Positions 10,375 through 22,443 of a stretch of 64,000 nucleotides of DNA are shown one piece after another (position 1 is the stretch's first letter; every line of letters starts with the position of its first letter). Source of the DNA: Anaeramoeba flamelloides (Eukaryota > Metamonada > Anaeramoebidae). The stretch lies in contig JANTQA010000047.1 in assembly GCA_027625915.1 (NCBI GenBank), positions 9,114,001 through 9,178,000 on the forward strand. The letters are read 5' to 3'. A program made the position numbers and the translations under genes. The notes under the pieces were generated by a model. That model saw only the letters and a list, made by a program, of their open reading frames with translations. It searched no databases and was not told the DNA's origin.

Positions 10375-13300
10375 ATGAAAACAGCAATTTGTCAATTTAA
10401 AACACCAGACGATGAAAAAAGTGGACCAGAACTTGATTTACCTTTAGACATTAACCCACAACAACTTCAAGTCTTAGTAAATGATATTTTACGACAAGAA
10501 GAAGAATTACCTTATTCCTTTTATGTGAATGATTTTGAAATTCAAAAAACGCTTAATCAGACCTTAAAAAAAAACGAAATCTCTACCGAACAGGTTGTCC
10601 AAATTGTTTACCAACCACAATCCATTTTTAAAGTACGTTCTGTCACACGTTGTACTAGTACCTTACCAGGACATACAGAAGCAATTTTAAATGTGAACTT
10701 TGGACCGAAAGGAAGATCACTTGCTTCAGGCTCAGGTGACACAACAGTTCGTCTCTGGGACTTAAATACTCAAACCCCTCTCAAGGTTTTAAAAGGTAAT
10801 TTTTTTTTTACCTTTCCTTTTTACAATCTTTTTTTTTTATCTTTTTTCTGGAAAGACTTGTCCCAAAAATTTTTCTTTAAACACACAAGGTGTGAATCAA
10901 AAAAACCAATCAACCAACACAACATTTGTTCACACTTTGAAGACAAATTTGATTTTATTACGTAATATAAAAATTATAAATTATTAATAATGAGATTTTC
11001 AAACAAAAAAAAAAAAAAAAAAAAAGAATAAAGAGGAAAGTCTCAACTACACTTAACAACTGAAAAGTTGGTTGTATTTTTTTCTTGAACAAAGGAACTC
11101 TTGAAAGTATCATTTTAGATTTTTGTGTGGTTTAATTCAGTTGATTTGAAATTTTTTTCTTCTTGCTTTCCTGACAAGAGTAGCGCTGATCGTTTTTTGC
11201 AAGCACTCAAAAAAGTAGAATTTCTTACAAATAATATATTAAGGGATTAACGTCACCCTAAATTTGGCTATAACCAAAGTACGTTGCCATTGAAAATAAA
11301 TGGTATTTGGTACATATGGTTCAAGTGGCTCGAAAAAATCCATTCAAAATATTTTTGAACAAGAAATTATTGGATTTTTTACTTACGGATCACAATTAAA
11401 AAATTGTCAATTTGAGAATTTTTTTTTAAATTCTTTTTCCAATCTAAAAAACATAGAAACTCAAAATAACAATACTCCAGTGTTTAAAAATTATTCTTTT
11501 GAACAATCCCAAAGAAGTTATTTTTTTATTTTTTGGGTTTCAATGATTTACTCAATAATCATCAACATAAAAAACCCGAAAATTGATTATTTTGGTTTCC
11601 CTTTTTTAAAAAAAACTGGTAGTATTATCACTATATTTTCAGAAATAATTTGTTAAAATAATCTCTTGAGTTAATTATTTAATATTTTAAAGTATCGAAT
11701 TTTTATAGAACAACCTACCTATCGCCACAAATTTAAAGAAAAATATTTTTCATCTTTGAAGTCTGAATATTGATGATTAGACATTTAAATTTGTCTCAAA
11801 ATGCAGATTTTTTTTATAATTCATAACTCTTACAAGTATGATTTTTAATTGATGAAGATCAAAAAATATTACTTCTGTACTAGTGTGATTTTTATAGAGA
11901 CATTTTAACCATCGTTCACTAATATAAATTTACATCAATAGCAACATACTTTAATTTTAGACTTCTTTGTGGTAGACGCTAATCACTTAAACTTGCTAAA
12001 TTTCAATGAACAGAGTATAAAAAAAGTGAAACACGATTTAACCTCAACAACATTACTGAAAATAAAAAGTCAAATCCAATCAAAAAAGAAACAAACACAC
12101 CTCAAAGTACACTTCATTATATTATTTTCAATCAAAACAACAAATACAATTTAAATCTTTTGATTATCGAAATCTTTAGAGTGGTTTGAGATCTCTCTAA
12201 AATTGTCAATTTTTTGAACTATTTTTTAATAACCAATCAAAGAAAATCCTGGCCAAAAGATAGTATTAGAAAAACTTTTCTTGTGTTGAATCCCCCATTT
12301 ATTCTTTATTTTTTTTTTTTTTTCTTTTATTAATAAACCTCGCCTTGTATTTTCAGTCAGCTTACAATTGGTTAATTTCAAAATTAGTTTTTATTATAAA
12401 TGCTGATTTAGAATATCAATATTTTTCAAAGAAACTTCTCTAAAACGAAGAATCTGATATTTTTATTTTATTTATAAAAACATTTTTTCAAAAGGAATTT
12501 CATTCTTTATTTTATTTGAATAAATCATTTTTTAATTGTGAATTATTCCAGGTTTTTTTTTTTTTTTGAAAAATTATTCAAATAATCAGAGAAACCTGAA
12601 AAATATTTAAATTTGTTTAGAAAATTAATCTTAAAAAAGAAAAGATGAGTTTCAAGAAAGAAAAATTGACTAAATTGGAGACAATTCTTTTTTTTCCTTT
12701 TACAAATTTAAATAATTGGAATGATTAAAAGCGGAAAAGCACTGTAAAATTATTTTATTTGGTAAAATTCATGGAATTTTTTTCAAGGTGAATTTAAAAA
12801 ATAATTTTCCATTTTAACTTGGATTTTTATTTTATATTGCGATAATGTTGGTTATCGCTATTTTCTGATTTTTTCGTGATAAAGTAGGACTAATCGCGAT
12901 TTTTTCAGATTATCGCGAATTTATTGTTGATATTGTGATAATATATGTTATCATCAAAACATCTACTAAAAACTTTGAAAGTATTATAAATCAAATTAAA
13001 GCTTTTCTTAAACTAATGAAAAAAACAAATAGAGAAGATTAAAAGAAAAGCAGGAAATTATTTTTGTGGTTGAAAAAAGAAAAAATTTACAAAAAAAAAC
13101 AAAAGCAAGTTTAATAATCAAAAAGAAAAAAAGAAAAAGAAAGAAAAAATAGGTTTTTTTTTTATAAATAATTTGTAAAAAAAAAAATAAAAAAAAAATC
13201 AATTATATCTTTGCTTAAGAACATCCCAAAATCACAGTCACAAAACTTTTAGTAAATTTAGTTGAGTTTGATTTTTGATCATGATTTTTTCATTGGTGGT

Positions 13301-14401
13301 TTGGTGTTTACTGCTTATAATTTCTCTTTTCTTTTTGATCTAGTTTTTTTTTTTTAACCCTTTAATATTGTTTGTATTTGATTTTTCTTTTTTATTTTCA
13401 AGTTACTCATACTTTTATGTTTCAGTATCTCAGTTTTAGCAAGTAACCACTTGATCTTTTTGCTTTGTGACTCTTCTCCCTTCTACTAATGAATTCAAAC
13501 ACATATTTTCAAGTTTTTTGATTCAATTTCCATTTTGTTATTTTTTTATTCAGATCAGAGTAAAAATGGAAAAAGCTTTTGTTGGTTTAATTGTTAAGAA
13601 ATCTTGTAAAATGAGTGGTCCTTCGAAATATTCTTTGTGGAGAACTGTTTTGAAAGTAGAGTTAATGAAATCCAAAAAAGGAAATTGAACAAAAAATTTT
13701 TTTGCCTTTATTTTGATTTTATCAGTATAAAGAAAATTTAGTAAGTGGAAAAATGGAAAAAAAAACAATAAATTCTATTTCTATTTATTAATTAATTTAT
13801 GTATTTATATATTTATTTATTTGATTATTTCCATTTTTCTAATGTAAAAATAAAAAAGCCCATTCAAATTGGGTATTGTTTGTCTGTTTTAGCCCTGATG
13901 GGAAAAGACTGGCAACAGGATGTATGGATGGAAAAGTGAATATTTGGGATCCATTTACGGGCGAGCAATTGATTGATACGTTAAGTAGTCACAGAAAATG
14001 GATTACTTATATTGCATGGGAACCATTCCATCAAAATCCTAAATGTAATCATCTTGCAACGGCATCAAAAGATTGCACAGTAAGAGTTTGGAACGTTGAC
14101 ACTGGCGACTGTAAATTTATTCTAGCAGGTCATAAAAGTTCAATTACATGCGTGAAATGGGGTGGAGAGGGTTTAATTTATACAGCTTCTCAAGATCGAA
14201 CAATCAAAGTTTGGTCAGCGAAAAATGTAAAATATTTCTTTCTCCTAAATATTTATATCTTTATATATTACAATATCATTTTAATAACTTTTCGAATTAT
14301 TGATTAAATATTTACTTACTTTACAAATTAAAAATATACCTTGAATTCATCAAATAATCGATATATTTGTTGATAGAAGGCAGCACACAAGTGTTAAAAT
14401 G

Positions 14402-14439
<38 letters not shown>

Positions 14440-17024
14440 TAAAAATCGATTTTGAGAAGAAACTTCTTATATCATATCTCGTGTGAGTTTCGATAAAAAA
14501 ACCCTTCAATTCAGAATAGATATTTGGAGTGTTTATAATCAGATTTAAATAAAGAGTAGCTGTGCCTGGGCATAAAATAGATTTATAAAATAATAATAAT
14601 AAAATGGAAATTTAAAAAAGCTTCAAGCAGAGTTATTCTTTATTTAAATCTGATTATAAACACTCCAAATATCTATTCTGAATTGAAGGGTTTTTTTATC
14701 GAAACTCACACGAGATATGATATAAGAAGTTTCTTCTCAAATTGATTTTTACCAAAAATATTAAAAAAACTCAAAAAATAAACTCCATCTCACTCAAAGT
14801 GGTCCAGCCAAAAATGAAAAATTCATTTTTTTTAAAGAATCAACCAAACTACGATTGTTTAGAAATAAGAGAAATAATAAACTTCCAATTAGAGTCGATA
14901 ATCATAAAAGAAATACCTGAACAAACCATAAATTTCGAAAAAAAAATGTTAAAAAAATTTTTGGTTCACTTTTAATTTGAAGGTCTCGTGCAAAATTTCT
15001 CAATTTCTTTAGAAAATTCAAATTGTCGATAATAAGATTTTTAATTGTAAATGTATGAATTTTAAAAGAAAATCCAAAGTCTCACTTTTCTTAATGTTAA
15101 TTTGGAGTTTTAAAGGATTTTTTTAAAAAATTTACTTTTCCAGTGAAAAAAAAAAGAAAAAAGAGAAAAGAGAAAATTTAACTAAAAAAAAAAATTGACT
15201 AATTTAGAAAAAATGATTTTGATCTATAAATTGAAAATTTATTTTGAGAAAAATTGAAATTTTACTTTTAAAAGAATAATGAATTAAATGAGAGAATTTA
15301 TTCTATTTCTTCAATAAAACTGGCCCCCTTTGACTGAAAAAGAGTTTATATACATCATTTTTACACTTGTATTATTAAAGAAAAAAATTTTAAAATAAAC
15401 AAATAGAAGTAGAAAAATAGATCAAATACTCAGAAAAAAAAAAAAAAAAGAAAATAATATCATCTATATAACCTAATTAAGAAACATCCACGGTTATTAA
15501 GTTTTCCATAATTGAAGCAATTTAGTAAAACCATTGATTTTGCCCAATTCTTACAAATTCTGGAAAATTGACGTTACTTTTTCTTGAGTTTACTGTTTTT
15601 TACTCTAAAATTTATAGATTTTATTTATTTATTATTATAGGAGATAGACAATTCAACAAAATTACTCTATTGTTTTACCATTAGGATTTTTTTCATTTAA
15701 GAAATAAAAAGAAAATTTCAAAAATTTACTTTTTATTACTTAAATTAAAAAAAAACGAAGTTAGATTTTTGAGAATTCAAAAGAATTGAGTAAAATATTT
15801 GATTTTTCTCCATTCTTTTAAATCTTGGTAAAGTGCCGTTAGGTTTTTTTTAATTTTAGAAATTAAAAGAAAATTTCAAAAATTTTCTTTTTATTTCTGA
15901 AATTAAAAAAAACCGCTGTTAGCTTTTCCAGAATTTAAAAGAATTGAGCAAAATCAATGATTTTTCTCCATTCTTTTGAATCCTGGAAAAGCTAGGCACT
16001 CTACGGCACTCTACGGCACTTGAGGGCACCATCTGTAACCCGAAATTTATTGGGAGTTTTTTATTCTATAAATATAATGTCGGCAAAATTATAACACAAA
16101 TCCAAGCTTTTCTTTTTAAAAAAAAACAAAAACATTTTTAAACAAAACAAGAAAAAGAAAAAGAAAACAAATAAATGAAAGAGTAAAAAAAAAATAAATA
16201 AAAAACGTTTAATTATCTCATTATATCTTTTCTTTTATCAACTTACATTTTTTTCAAAACTCTTGAATTTTTTAAAAATAAAAATAGGGTAAATTTTTAA
16301 AAAGTCTCGAAGAACATGGGCATTGGGTAAATACAATGGCATTGAATACTGATTTTGTAATAAGAACTGGGCCATTTGACCATACTATGCCAAATTTTAA
16401 ATCAGATAAAGATGGTAAGCTTCATATTTTTTCTTTTTGGTAGTTTCAATCTTTATTCTTCAAATAACTTTTGCTTTTCTTCCTCTCTCTCTCTTTATTT
16501 ATTTTATTAATTGCTTTCAACTAATTATAAATAATACAGCACAAAAAAGTGCTCTGAAAAGATACGATGAAGTAAAAGGCAAAGAATCTGAATTTTTGGT
16601 TACGGGTAGTGATGATTTTACAATGTTCCTTTGGCAACCAAAAAAAAAAAGAACCTCGATCAAAAGGATGATCGGGCATAGACAATTAATTAACCAGGTT
16701 TGCTTTTCCCCAAATGGACGAATAATTGCAAGTGCCTCTTTTGATAAATCAATAAAATTATGGGATGGAAAAACAGGAAATTTTCTTTGTACACTTTTTG
16801 GCCATGTAGGACCAGTTTATCAAGTAAGCTTTTCTTCTGATAGCAGACTATTGGTGAGTTCATCAAAAGATTCAACAGTAAAAGTTTGGGATATCAAAAC
16901 AAAAAAACTTAAAAATGACCTTCCAGGTCACTTAGACGAAGTTTTCGCTGTAGACTTTAGCCCCGACGGACAATCAGTTGCATCTGGTTCAAAAGATCGA
17001 CTTTTGAAAATTTGGAAAAATTAA
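10375..17024 (+). CDS. NLE1: Notchless/Rsa4 ribosome-assembly WD40 protein
   Basis: Exons are 10375-10795, 13859-14226, 16288-16414 and 16540-17024; all introns are GT-AG and phases agree, giving 466 residues, slightly shorter than the usual 480-515. Residues 1-95 form the NLE ubiquitin-like domain; the loop L-P-Y-S-F-Y-V-N-D-F-E-I carries the acidic residue (about E55) that in Rsa4 reaches the MIDAS of the AAA+ ATPase Rea1/midasin. The rest is a WD40 propeller beginning at L-P-G-H-T-E-A-I, with W-D or equivalent blade ends (V-R-L-W-D, V-N-I-W-D, V-R-V-W-N, I-K-V-W-S, I-K-L-W-D, V-K-V-W-D, and L-K-I-W-K at the C-terminus). Exon 3 encodes the family-specific H-G-H-W-V-N-T-M-A-L-N-T-D insert. 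The protein drives late nuclear maturation of the 60S subunit. Introns 1 (3.06 kb) and 2 (2.06 kb) are swollen by mobile DNA; intron 3 is 125 bp. Confidence 0.96.
11241..11960 (-). mobile_element. Family B element, copy 2, in NLE1 intron 1
   Basis: Inverted copy of the element at 9013-9964. It starts AAGGGATTAACGTCACCCTA and ends TACTTTAATTTTAG. A frame of about 118 codons is open here but is only the anti-sense reading of an AT-rich repeat and is not kept in the other copies. Confidence 0.7.
12015..12375. mobile_element. Family H MITE-like repeat, copy in NLE1 intron 1
   Basis: Shares the interior blocks ATTATTTTCAATCAA, AATTGTCAATTTTTTGAAC and CCAAAAGATAGTATTA with the best copy at 32797-33230. 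The ends are less well kept than in that copy. Confidence 0.55.
12830..12960. repeat. Iterated TTATCGTGATAA-like motif (family L), NLE1 intron 1
   Basis: Several versions of T-TATCG-TGATAA and ATCGCGAT lie 15-30 bp apart (GCGATAATG, TTATCGCTAT, TTTCGTGATAAAG, AATCGCGAT, ATTATCGCGAA). The same iterated motif occurs at 48255-48440 and 49370-49450. CG is rare elsewhere here, so the cluster stands out. Confidence 0.6.
14441..14750. repeat. 310-bp palindrome in NLE1 intron 2
   Basis: Left arm 14441-14569 and right arm 14622-14750 are inverted copies with very few differences, separated by about 52 bp. It follows directly on an (AT)n run (14407-14436). Arms include the block GTTTATAATCAGATTTAAAT and its complement. 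The pre-mRNA would fold into a hairpin of about 125 bp. It is MITE-like but no target-site duplication is obvious and no second copy was found in the window. Confidence 0.85.
14776..15135 (+). repeat. Dispersed repeat with coding traces, copy 1
   Basis: Matches 54600-54960 over about 350 bp. Both can be read as P-K-M-K-N, then C-L-E-x-R-E, then I-K-E-I, then F-E-K-K-M-L-K-K-F-L, which suggests the remains of an element-encoded protein. In this copy the frame is open for about 70 codons. The protein family is not recognised. Confidence 0.45.
15490..16028. repeat. Hairpin-module array (family K), locus 1, NLE1 intron 2
   Basis: Alternating imperfect palindromes. One module is built on TTTTAGAAATTAAAAGAAAA and its inverse around a short AT core. 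The other is built on TTTCCAGAATTTAAAAGAAT and its inverse around ATCAATGATTTTTC. The array ends in direct repeats of GGCACTCTAC and a CACTTGAGGGCACC end. Related arrays are at 18815-19185, 25500-26100 and 49775-50345. Confidence 0.75.
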
Positions 17025-17231
17025 ACAAAAATTTCATTCCTTAGGTCATTATTTTATAAATATATATATTATCCATTAAGATTAGAAATAATGATTCTTA
17101 CATTAGAATAATAATAAAAGTAAATAAAATCCTTTTTTTAGTATTTTAGGTTTTTTTTAATAAAATGAAATATATCTATATATATAAACATAAATATCCT
17201 TATTAAATGATCAGCGTCTACCAACGATAAG
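17025..17231. other. NLE1 3' flank
   Basis: Short 3' region before the next family B element. It should hold the NLE1 3' UTR; several AATAAA-like words occur, which is expected by chance at this base composition. Confidence 0.4.
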
Positions 17232-17952
17232 CCTAAAATTAAATTATGCTGTTATTGGGCGTAACTATATTAGTGCGCCATGGTTCAAATGCCTCTAAAA
17301 AATCTATTAGTAAGGTAGTAATATTTGTTGATCCCCTTCAATTAAAAATGATCCTTGGATTAGTAAAGAGTCATGAATTATAAAAAAAATATGCCTTTCG
17401 CAAAAAATTTAAAGGTTGAGTCATCAATATCCAGTTTTCAAAGTTGAAAAATATTTTTCTGTGATTTGTTTAGAAATTCAGATTAGTGCTAAAAAATTCA
17501 ATTTGTTACAAAAATTAAATAATTAACATGTGATTATTTGGATAAATTATTTTGTAGAATATTGAAAATATATTGAGGCTACAAGGATCATTAAAAAAAA
17601 GAAAAAAAAACTATTCGGTTATGTCATTTTTATGTTGATGATTATTGTTTAAACTTTGTAATTAAAAAATGATAAAAAAAATTGTTACTTTTCAAAGTTC
17701 AAAATAATAATAAAATACTGGAACACTATTGTTTTGAGTTTCTATCTTTCGATTTAAAAATGGAATTAGAAAAAAAAATTCCATAAAGACTATTTTTATT
17801 TGTGAACCTGAGTAAATATAATAATTTATTCTTCAATAATTTTTTGTAATTGATTTTTAAGAAACATGTGAGCAATGTGATACAAATATCATTTACATCT
17901 AATTACAGCATATTTTGATCATAGACTAATCGAGGGTAGAAGATAACCCCTT
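17232..17952 (+). mobile_element. Family B element, copy 3
   Basis: Same orientation as the copy at 9013-9964. It starts near CCTAAAATTAAATTATGCTG and ends near ACTAATCGAGGGTAGAAG. It lies 3' of NLE1 and abuts the LINE remnant on its right. Confidence 0.65.
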
Positions 17953-19615
17953 AAAAAATGAAATTTTTTTTTGATTCTATTAATTTTCAAATAATTAGAA
18001 AAACAATAAAAAAATTTCTTTTAATGGAAATTATTAAAAATTTTTTTATTAAAATATTATCACGGAGAAGGACTTGGTATATTCCAAGGAGACCCATTAT
18101 CGCCTATTTTATTTGCTCTAGCTTCACACTTTCTTTTATTAAAAATCATTCCATTAACGAACCATTATCAAATTTTTGCAGATGATTTAATTTCAATTAT
18201 TAAAGGAAATAATCATCAATTAAATCAGAAATTAAATTCAATATATGAAAGTATTATTCAATTTGGATTAAAACCCAATAAAGATAAAATATTTGTTTCA
18301 AAAGATTTAAAAAAAATTAAATATTTGGGTATTTATTTAGATAAAATTTCACATATAGTTTTTAATTTAAAAAAGGTGAAAGAAACATCTAACAACTGTA
18401 AACAATTATCTAAAAACAACTCACTTAACAATAGATTTAAAAATTAGATTAATTAAATCTTTTATAATAAGCAAATTGATATATGGGTTAGAAATATATA
18501 ATTATGTAATAAAAAATTTAAATTATTTAAATTCTTGTATTAATTTATGTTTTACTGAAATATGTAAAATAAACAGAAATTCACCAATTCTTATTTACAA
18601 AACAGAATTTAAAATAGAAAATAAGATAATTTCTATCAATAAAAAGAAATTTAAATTAAAAAAAAAATTAGGAAATTTATCCCTTATTAATTTAGAAAAA
18701 TTAATAAAGTTCAATCAAAGAATAAATAATAAAATCAATTGGAATTAAATAGATATTATAGAACTAAAAAAAGAAATTGTCAAATGCAAATATAACGAGT
18801 TGTTGAATTCTACAAGTTGGAAGTGTACTTAGGTTTTCCAAAATTTAAAATAATTGAGTTAAATCAAAGATTTTACTCTATTCTTTTGAATTCTGGGAAA
18901 CTGCTGTTAGATTTTTTTTAATTTTAGAAATTAAAAGAAAATTTATGAAATTTTTCTTTTTATTTCTCAAATTAAAAAAAACGGCTGTTAGGGTTTCTTA
19001 AGTTTTCTGTTTATTTGTAAACTCGATAGATTTTCGTTAGGTTTTTTTTACTTTAGAAATAAACCGAAAATTTATTAAAATTTTCTGTTTATTTCTAAAG
19101 TAAAAAAACCAAGAACACTCCACTAATAAAACAGAAAACCTCAAGAAAACCTATGCACTCTACAGCACTTGACGACACTCCACAAAATTATTTCACAATA
19201 ATAAAATATCAAAATTCTTTATTAAAAACTCAAAAATATTTAAGTTATCCCTCAAGCTCAACAATTCTAAAATTCAGAACACTCATTAACTGCTTAAATT
19301 GATATTACTATATAATAAATAAAAATTCAAATAAATTTTTTCCTTTCTGTTTAAATTATGAACATAAGGAAATAATAGAAAATATTGATCACCTTTTATG
19401 GGTCTGTCCTTCCTATAAAAAAGATAGATTAATGTTTTATAACAAACTAAAAGAAATAAATCTTAATGAACTAATTTCAAATCAAGAAAGTTTGAAATTA
19501 TTTTCATTGATTAATAATCTATAAATCTATGATTTTACGCTTAAATCTCCTTTCATAAATTTAATTCTAAGGGCTACTAGATTGTAATTTATACTTCTTC
19601 AAGAATAATAAATAA
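17953..19615 (+). mobile_element. Decayed LINE (non-LTR retrotransposon), RT part to 3' tail
   Basis: From about 18060 the + strand encodes reverse-transcriptase motifs: G-L-G-I-F-Q-G-D-P-L-S-P-I-L-F-A-L, then F-A-D-D-L-I-S. The thumb follows (L-I-Y-G-L-E-I-Y near 18476) and continues to about 18750. The C-terminal knuckle C-x-N-Y-E-H-K-E, D-H-L-L-W-V-C-P-S-Y lies at 19340-19530, and a short UTR ends in CTTCAAGAATAATAAATA plus an A run. Frameshifts at about 18180-18480 and one in-frame TGA in the 3' part show it is dead; the 5' part (ORF1, endonuclease) is missing. A family K hairpin array (18815-19185) is inserted between thumb and tail. Same family as the tail at 1085-1378. Confidence 0.85.
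18815..19185. repeat. Hairpin-module array (family K), locus 2, inside the LINE
   Basis: Contains two TTTTAGAAATTAAAAGAAAA-type palindromes, the AAAACGGCTGTTAG joint and a palindrome around AATTTATTAAAATTTTCTG. Ends carry GTGTACTTAGG and GCACTCTACAGCACTTGACG. LINE coding sequence resumes on the right, so the array inserted after the LINE did and is a mobile unit or travelled with one. Confidence 0.75.
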
Positions 19616-20384
19616 AAAAAAAAATGAAATTTTCTTGTGGAGAACTAAAGTTATGAACTCAGAGTTTAATTCGAAAATTTTCGAATTGTTGATTATTTTT
19701 CGTTTTATCTTTTTTATTTTCCTTTTTTTTGATTTTTTTATTTTGCAAAAAATGGAGTTGGAAAAAATAAAGATCTCAGAAAAGAGAAACAAATACGATG
19801 AATCTTGAGGCTATGTAATATATTTTAAAATGGATACATATATTCATTAAAAATCTCATTGTAAACTTTTTTCCAGTGAAATTTTATTAATAAATAATCA
19901 ATAATTCATTTTTCAAAAAAAGAATTTTTTTTTTATTTTTTTTTTTATTATAAATTAAAAAGTAGAACCCAAGAAAAATATCAATGATGTGGTAATAATT
20001 TAGTTGAGAAAAAGTATCGAATAATATTAATTATCAAGTTGATTTATTTTCTTCTGATATAAAAGAACATTATACTTGGTTTAAATGCTGATAAATACAA
20101 GGGGAATTACCTATATTAGTATAAACTACTTTCAAGTACAAAATTATATAAATACGTTGAAATAAGACAGTGATTCAGAAATGTATTACAATACACAAAA
20201 GTAAACTTCCTTCAACATATTCAGCAATTGGATCACAATACTAAAGTTATAATTTTATTATTATTATTATATTACTCTATATCGTTTATTTATTTTCTTT
20301 CTTGTTTTTTAAGTTTTGAAATAATTTTTTTTTCTTTTCATTTTTAAAAGAAAAACTATCCAATAGGTTATCATATAATTTATT
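19616..20384. other. No gene recognised
   Basis: AT-rich sequence following the LINE tail. No exon-like segment or repeat match was identified. Confidence 0.4.
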
Positions 20385-20675
20385 TTCTAGTTATGATATA
20401 AAAAATCTAATCAAATTGAGATGTTTTGGAAGATCTAAAAAATACTCAATTTTTTCAACAAATTTTTAAAGACGAGATCAATTACAGAAAAACATTTGCC
20501 TATATAGAGAGTATTAGAATGTTTATTATGGTGTTTTAATCATACTTTCTGTTATTAATAATTTTTTTTTTTTTTTATTAATAGATCTTATGTTGAATTT
20601 TTATTTTCTATTAAAAATTGTTACCAATGAAAAATCTTGTTGAAATGATTTATTTTTACTTTTTCACTTTTTTTC
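20385..20675. mobile_element. Family H MITE-like repeat, copy
   Basis: Shares TACTCAATTTTTTCAACAAATTT and the right-end block ending ACTTTTTCACTTTTTTTCC with the copies at 32797-33230 and 60627-61050. Confidence 0.55.
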
Positions 20676-20700
20676 CCAAATTGCTAATTATATTTTAGAT

Positions 20701-21263
20701 TTAAGGTTTACAATCCCTTCAAGTGGGAAAAACGATTATCTTTTATTAGGTGTGGCGACATTTTATTTTGGTTCTTAACTGATCGATCTTCAAGATCAAA
20801 CGGTTTTATTATTTGTTCAAAATGACAATTTTTAAAAATTGAATTTATTTGTTATTTTTTCCGAAATCCGAATTGAAGAGTGCAAGATTAATAGGTTGGT
20901 AGTTATTGAATCATAAAATTTAATTTTTGGGTTGGAGAACTTTTTGATTTACTTTTTCTCAATTAACTAAAGAAAAAAAAATTTTTTTAAAAGCTCCAAA
21001 TAAAACAAAACTTAATTAAAAATTTCGATCAACAATCCTACAAACCACATTATTTTGAATAACTTACCTACCAATCTAATAATCTTACACTCTTCAATTC
21101 GGATTTCAGAAAAAAAAAATAAATTATCAAAAATTGCCATTTTGATTCACTATTAAAACCCATACCTAAGTATAAGATCGATCAACTAATAATCAAATGA
21201 ACAATCCACTACAAACAACAAAAGATAATCTTCTTTCAAATTTCAACCATTCATAACCTTAAA
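20701..21263. mobile_element. Foldback element, family D, copy 1
   Basis: About 560 bp with inverted arms of roughly 210 bp. The arms start TTAAGGTTTACAATCCCTTC and carry CCGAATTGAAGAGTG, GATCGATC and ATTGCCATTTTGA or their complements. A closer-to-perfect copy is at 53826-54389. Arm sequence is better conserved between copies than the centre. No coding capacity. Confidence 0.8.
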
Positions 21264-21890
21264 AGGAAATAATTTCTACTGATTATCTATATTTTAATTT
21301 GGCATATTCTTTTAAGTGTATTTGGTTCTCCCCCAAAATACAATAATTTAAACAACAAAAAAAAAGAACAAAACAAATAAGTTTAGATGCAAATATCAAT
21401 CTATGATTTGGAATTGATTGAAGAAGCATAAAAGAAAATGAGAAAGAAGAAAAAATTTTTTCCTATTGTTTAAAAATAATAAATGAATACTCTAATTGAT
21501 CACAGAATCTTTGGAAAAGAAAATTAATTTGATACTCTTAAAAATATTTCCTCCAACCTCAGAACTCTCTCAATTTCTGTTTGATTAATAAGAAGCGAAA
21601 AATTCTGTAATTCTACTTATGTATTGTTTTTCAAATATTTTTTAAATACATTTTTCGAATTTGAAAGATTAAAAATTTTCTTTTCAAAAGAGTTTGATCA
21701 AGAACAGAAACCAATTAAAAATATCTCGAAAAACAAAATGAAAAATAATTTTGGTGACAAATTTGACAAATGACTAAAATTTAACATTCTGTAAAATTTA
21801 TTATTTGATCAATTAATACTATAAAATTGAAAATCTCAATCTTTTATATAAAATCAAGCAAACTAACAAATTATCAACTTTATTTCAGTG
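21264..21890. other. No gene recognised
   Basis: AT-rich DNA. A possible exon begins at an AG near 21890 (see next entry), so part of this may be intron. Confidence 0.35.
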
Positions 21891-22443
21891 ATCCTTTGGA
21901 CTCACTTTTTAAAAAAAAAAGAAAATGTTGATAAGTTTGAACAACAAGTAACTTTTTTATTTTTATTATTTTTTAATTAATTTATTTTTAGGTTTTCAAG
22001 AAATTATAATGGGAAACAAGCATGTTAAAAAAATAAGAGGTTATTCAAGTAACCTCCCAGATACACCTACTATCCGAAGAAAAGGATCTAAAACATGGGA
22101 TTTATTAGCAGTAAAAGATCCATTTAAAATTTTACCCTTTCAACTCAAATTAAAACTCGAACCAAATAACTTTGGTTTTTATACAGCCTTTGGCAAAGTT
22201 GTTAAATCATATTCTTATTATGATCTCGAAGTAAATTATTTACTCTTTTCTTTTCAGACAATTTCTTTTTACAAACAATTCAGCATATTATTTTCTCTTA
22301 ACTGTTGTTGTCCAATTAATAAAGGAAAATTTTTATTCGGAGCAAGTTCAAAATATTTTATTCATTGTTTGTTGAGAAAAATCCAAAAGATCTTGCACAA
22401 ACAAGTAAAAAATTTATTTCAGGTATCCAAAAATTTATTTTAA
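21890..22443 (+). CDS. Unresolved exons, product unknown
   Basis: Coding signal is present but the structure is not settled. A stretch from about 21890 to 21950, reading I-L-W-T-H-F-L-K-K-K and ending D-K-F-E-Q-Q, is followed by a possible 44-bp GT-AG intron. Continuing in phase gives V-F-K-K-L and TAA. The TAA overlaps an ATG at 22009 (TAATG) that opens a 144-codon frame: M-G-N-K-H-V-K-K (an N-myristoylation-like start), then K-T-W-D-L-L-A-V-K-D-P-F-K-I. Near 22330-22430 another frame looks more protein-like (F-Y-S-L-F-V-E-K-N-P-K-D-L-A-Q-T), which would need an extra splice. That helix resembles the RGS fold only faintly. Treat the whole as one or two partial genes. Confidence 0.35.

Noticed and set aside
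13467-13768. Short frames on both strands in NLE1 intron 1
   Set aside because: Neither carries a recognisable domain nor can be spliced into NLE1 without breaking the continuous WD40 blade formed by exons 1 and 2.
15988-16026. GGCACTCTAC direct repeats as a telomere-like or CRISPR-like array
   Set aside because: Only two to three units, and they recur inverted at the ends of other family K arrays, so they are element ends.
22230-22260. 27-bp GT-AG intron after the L-E-V segment at 22.2 kb
   Set aside because: Far shorter than any other intron supported here (44 bp tentative, 69 bp and up) and a multiple of three, so retention is equally possible.
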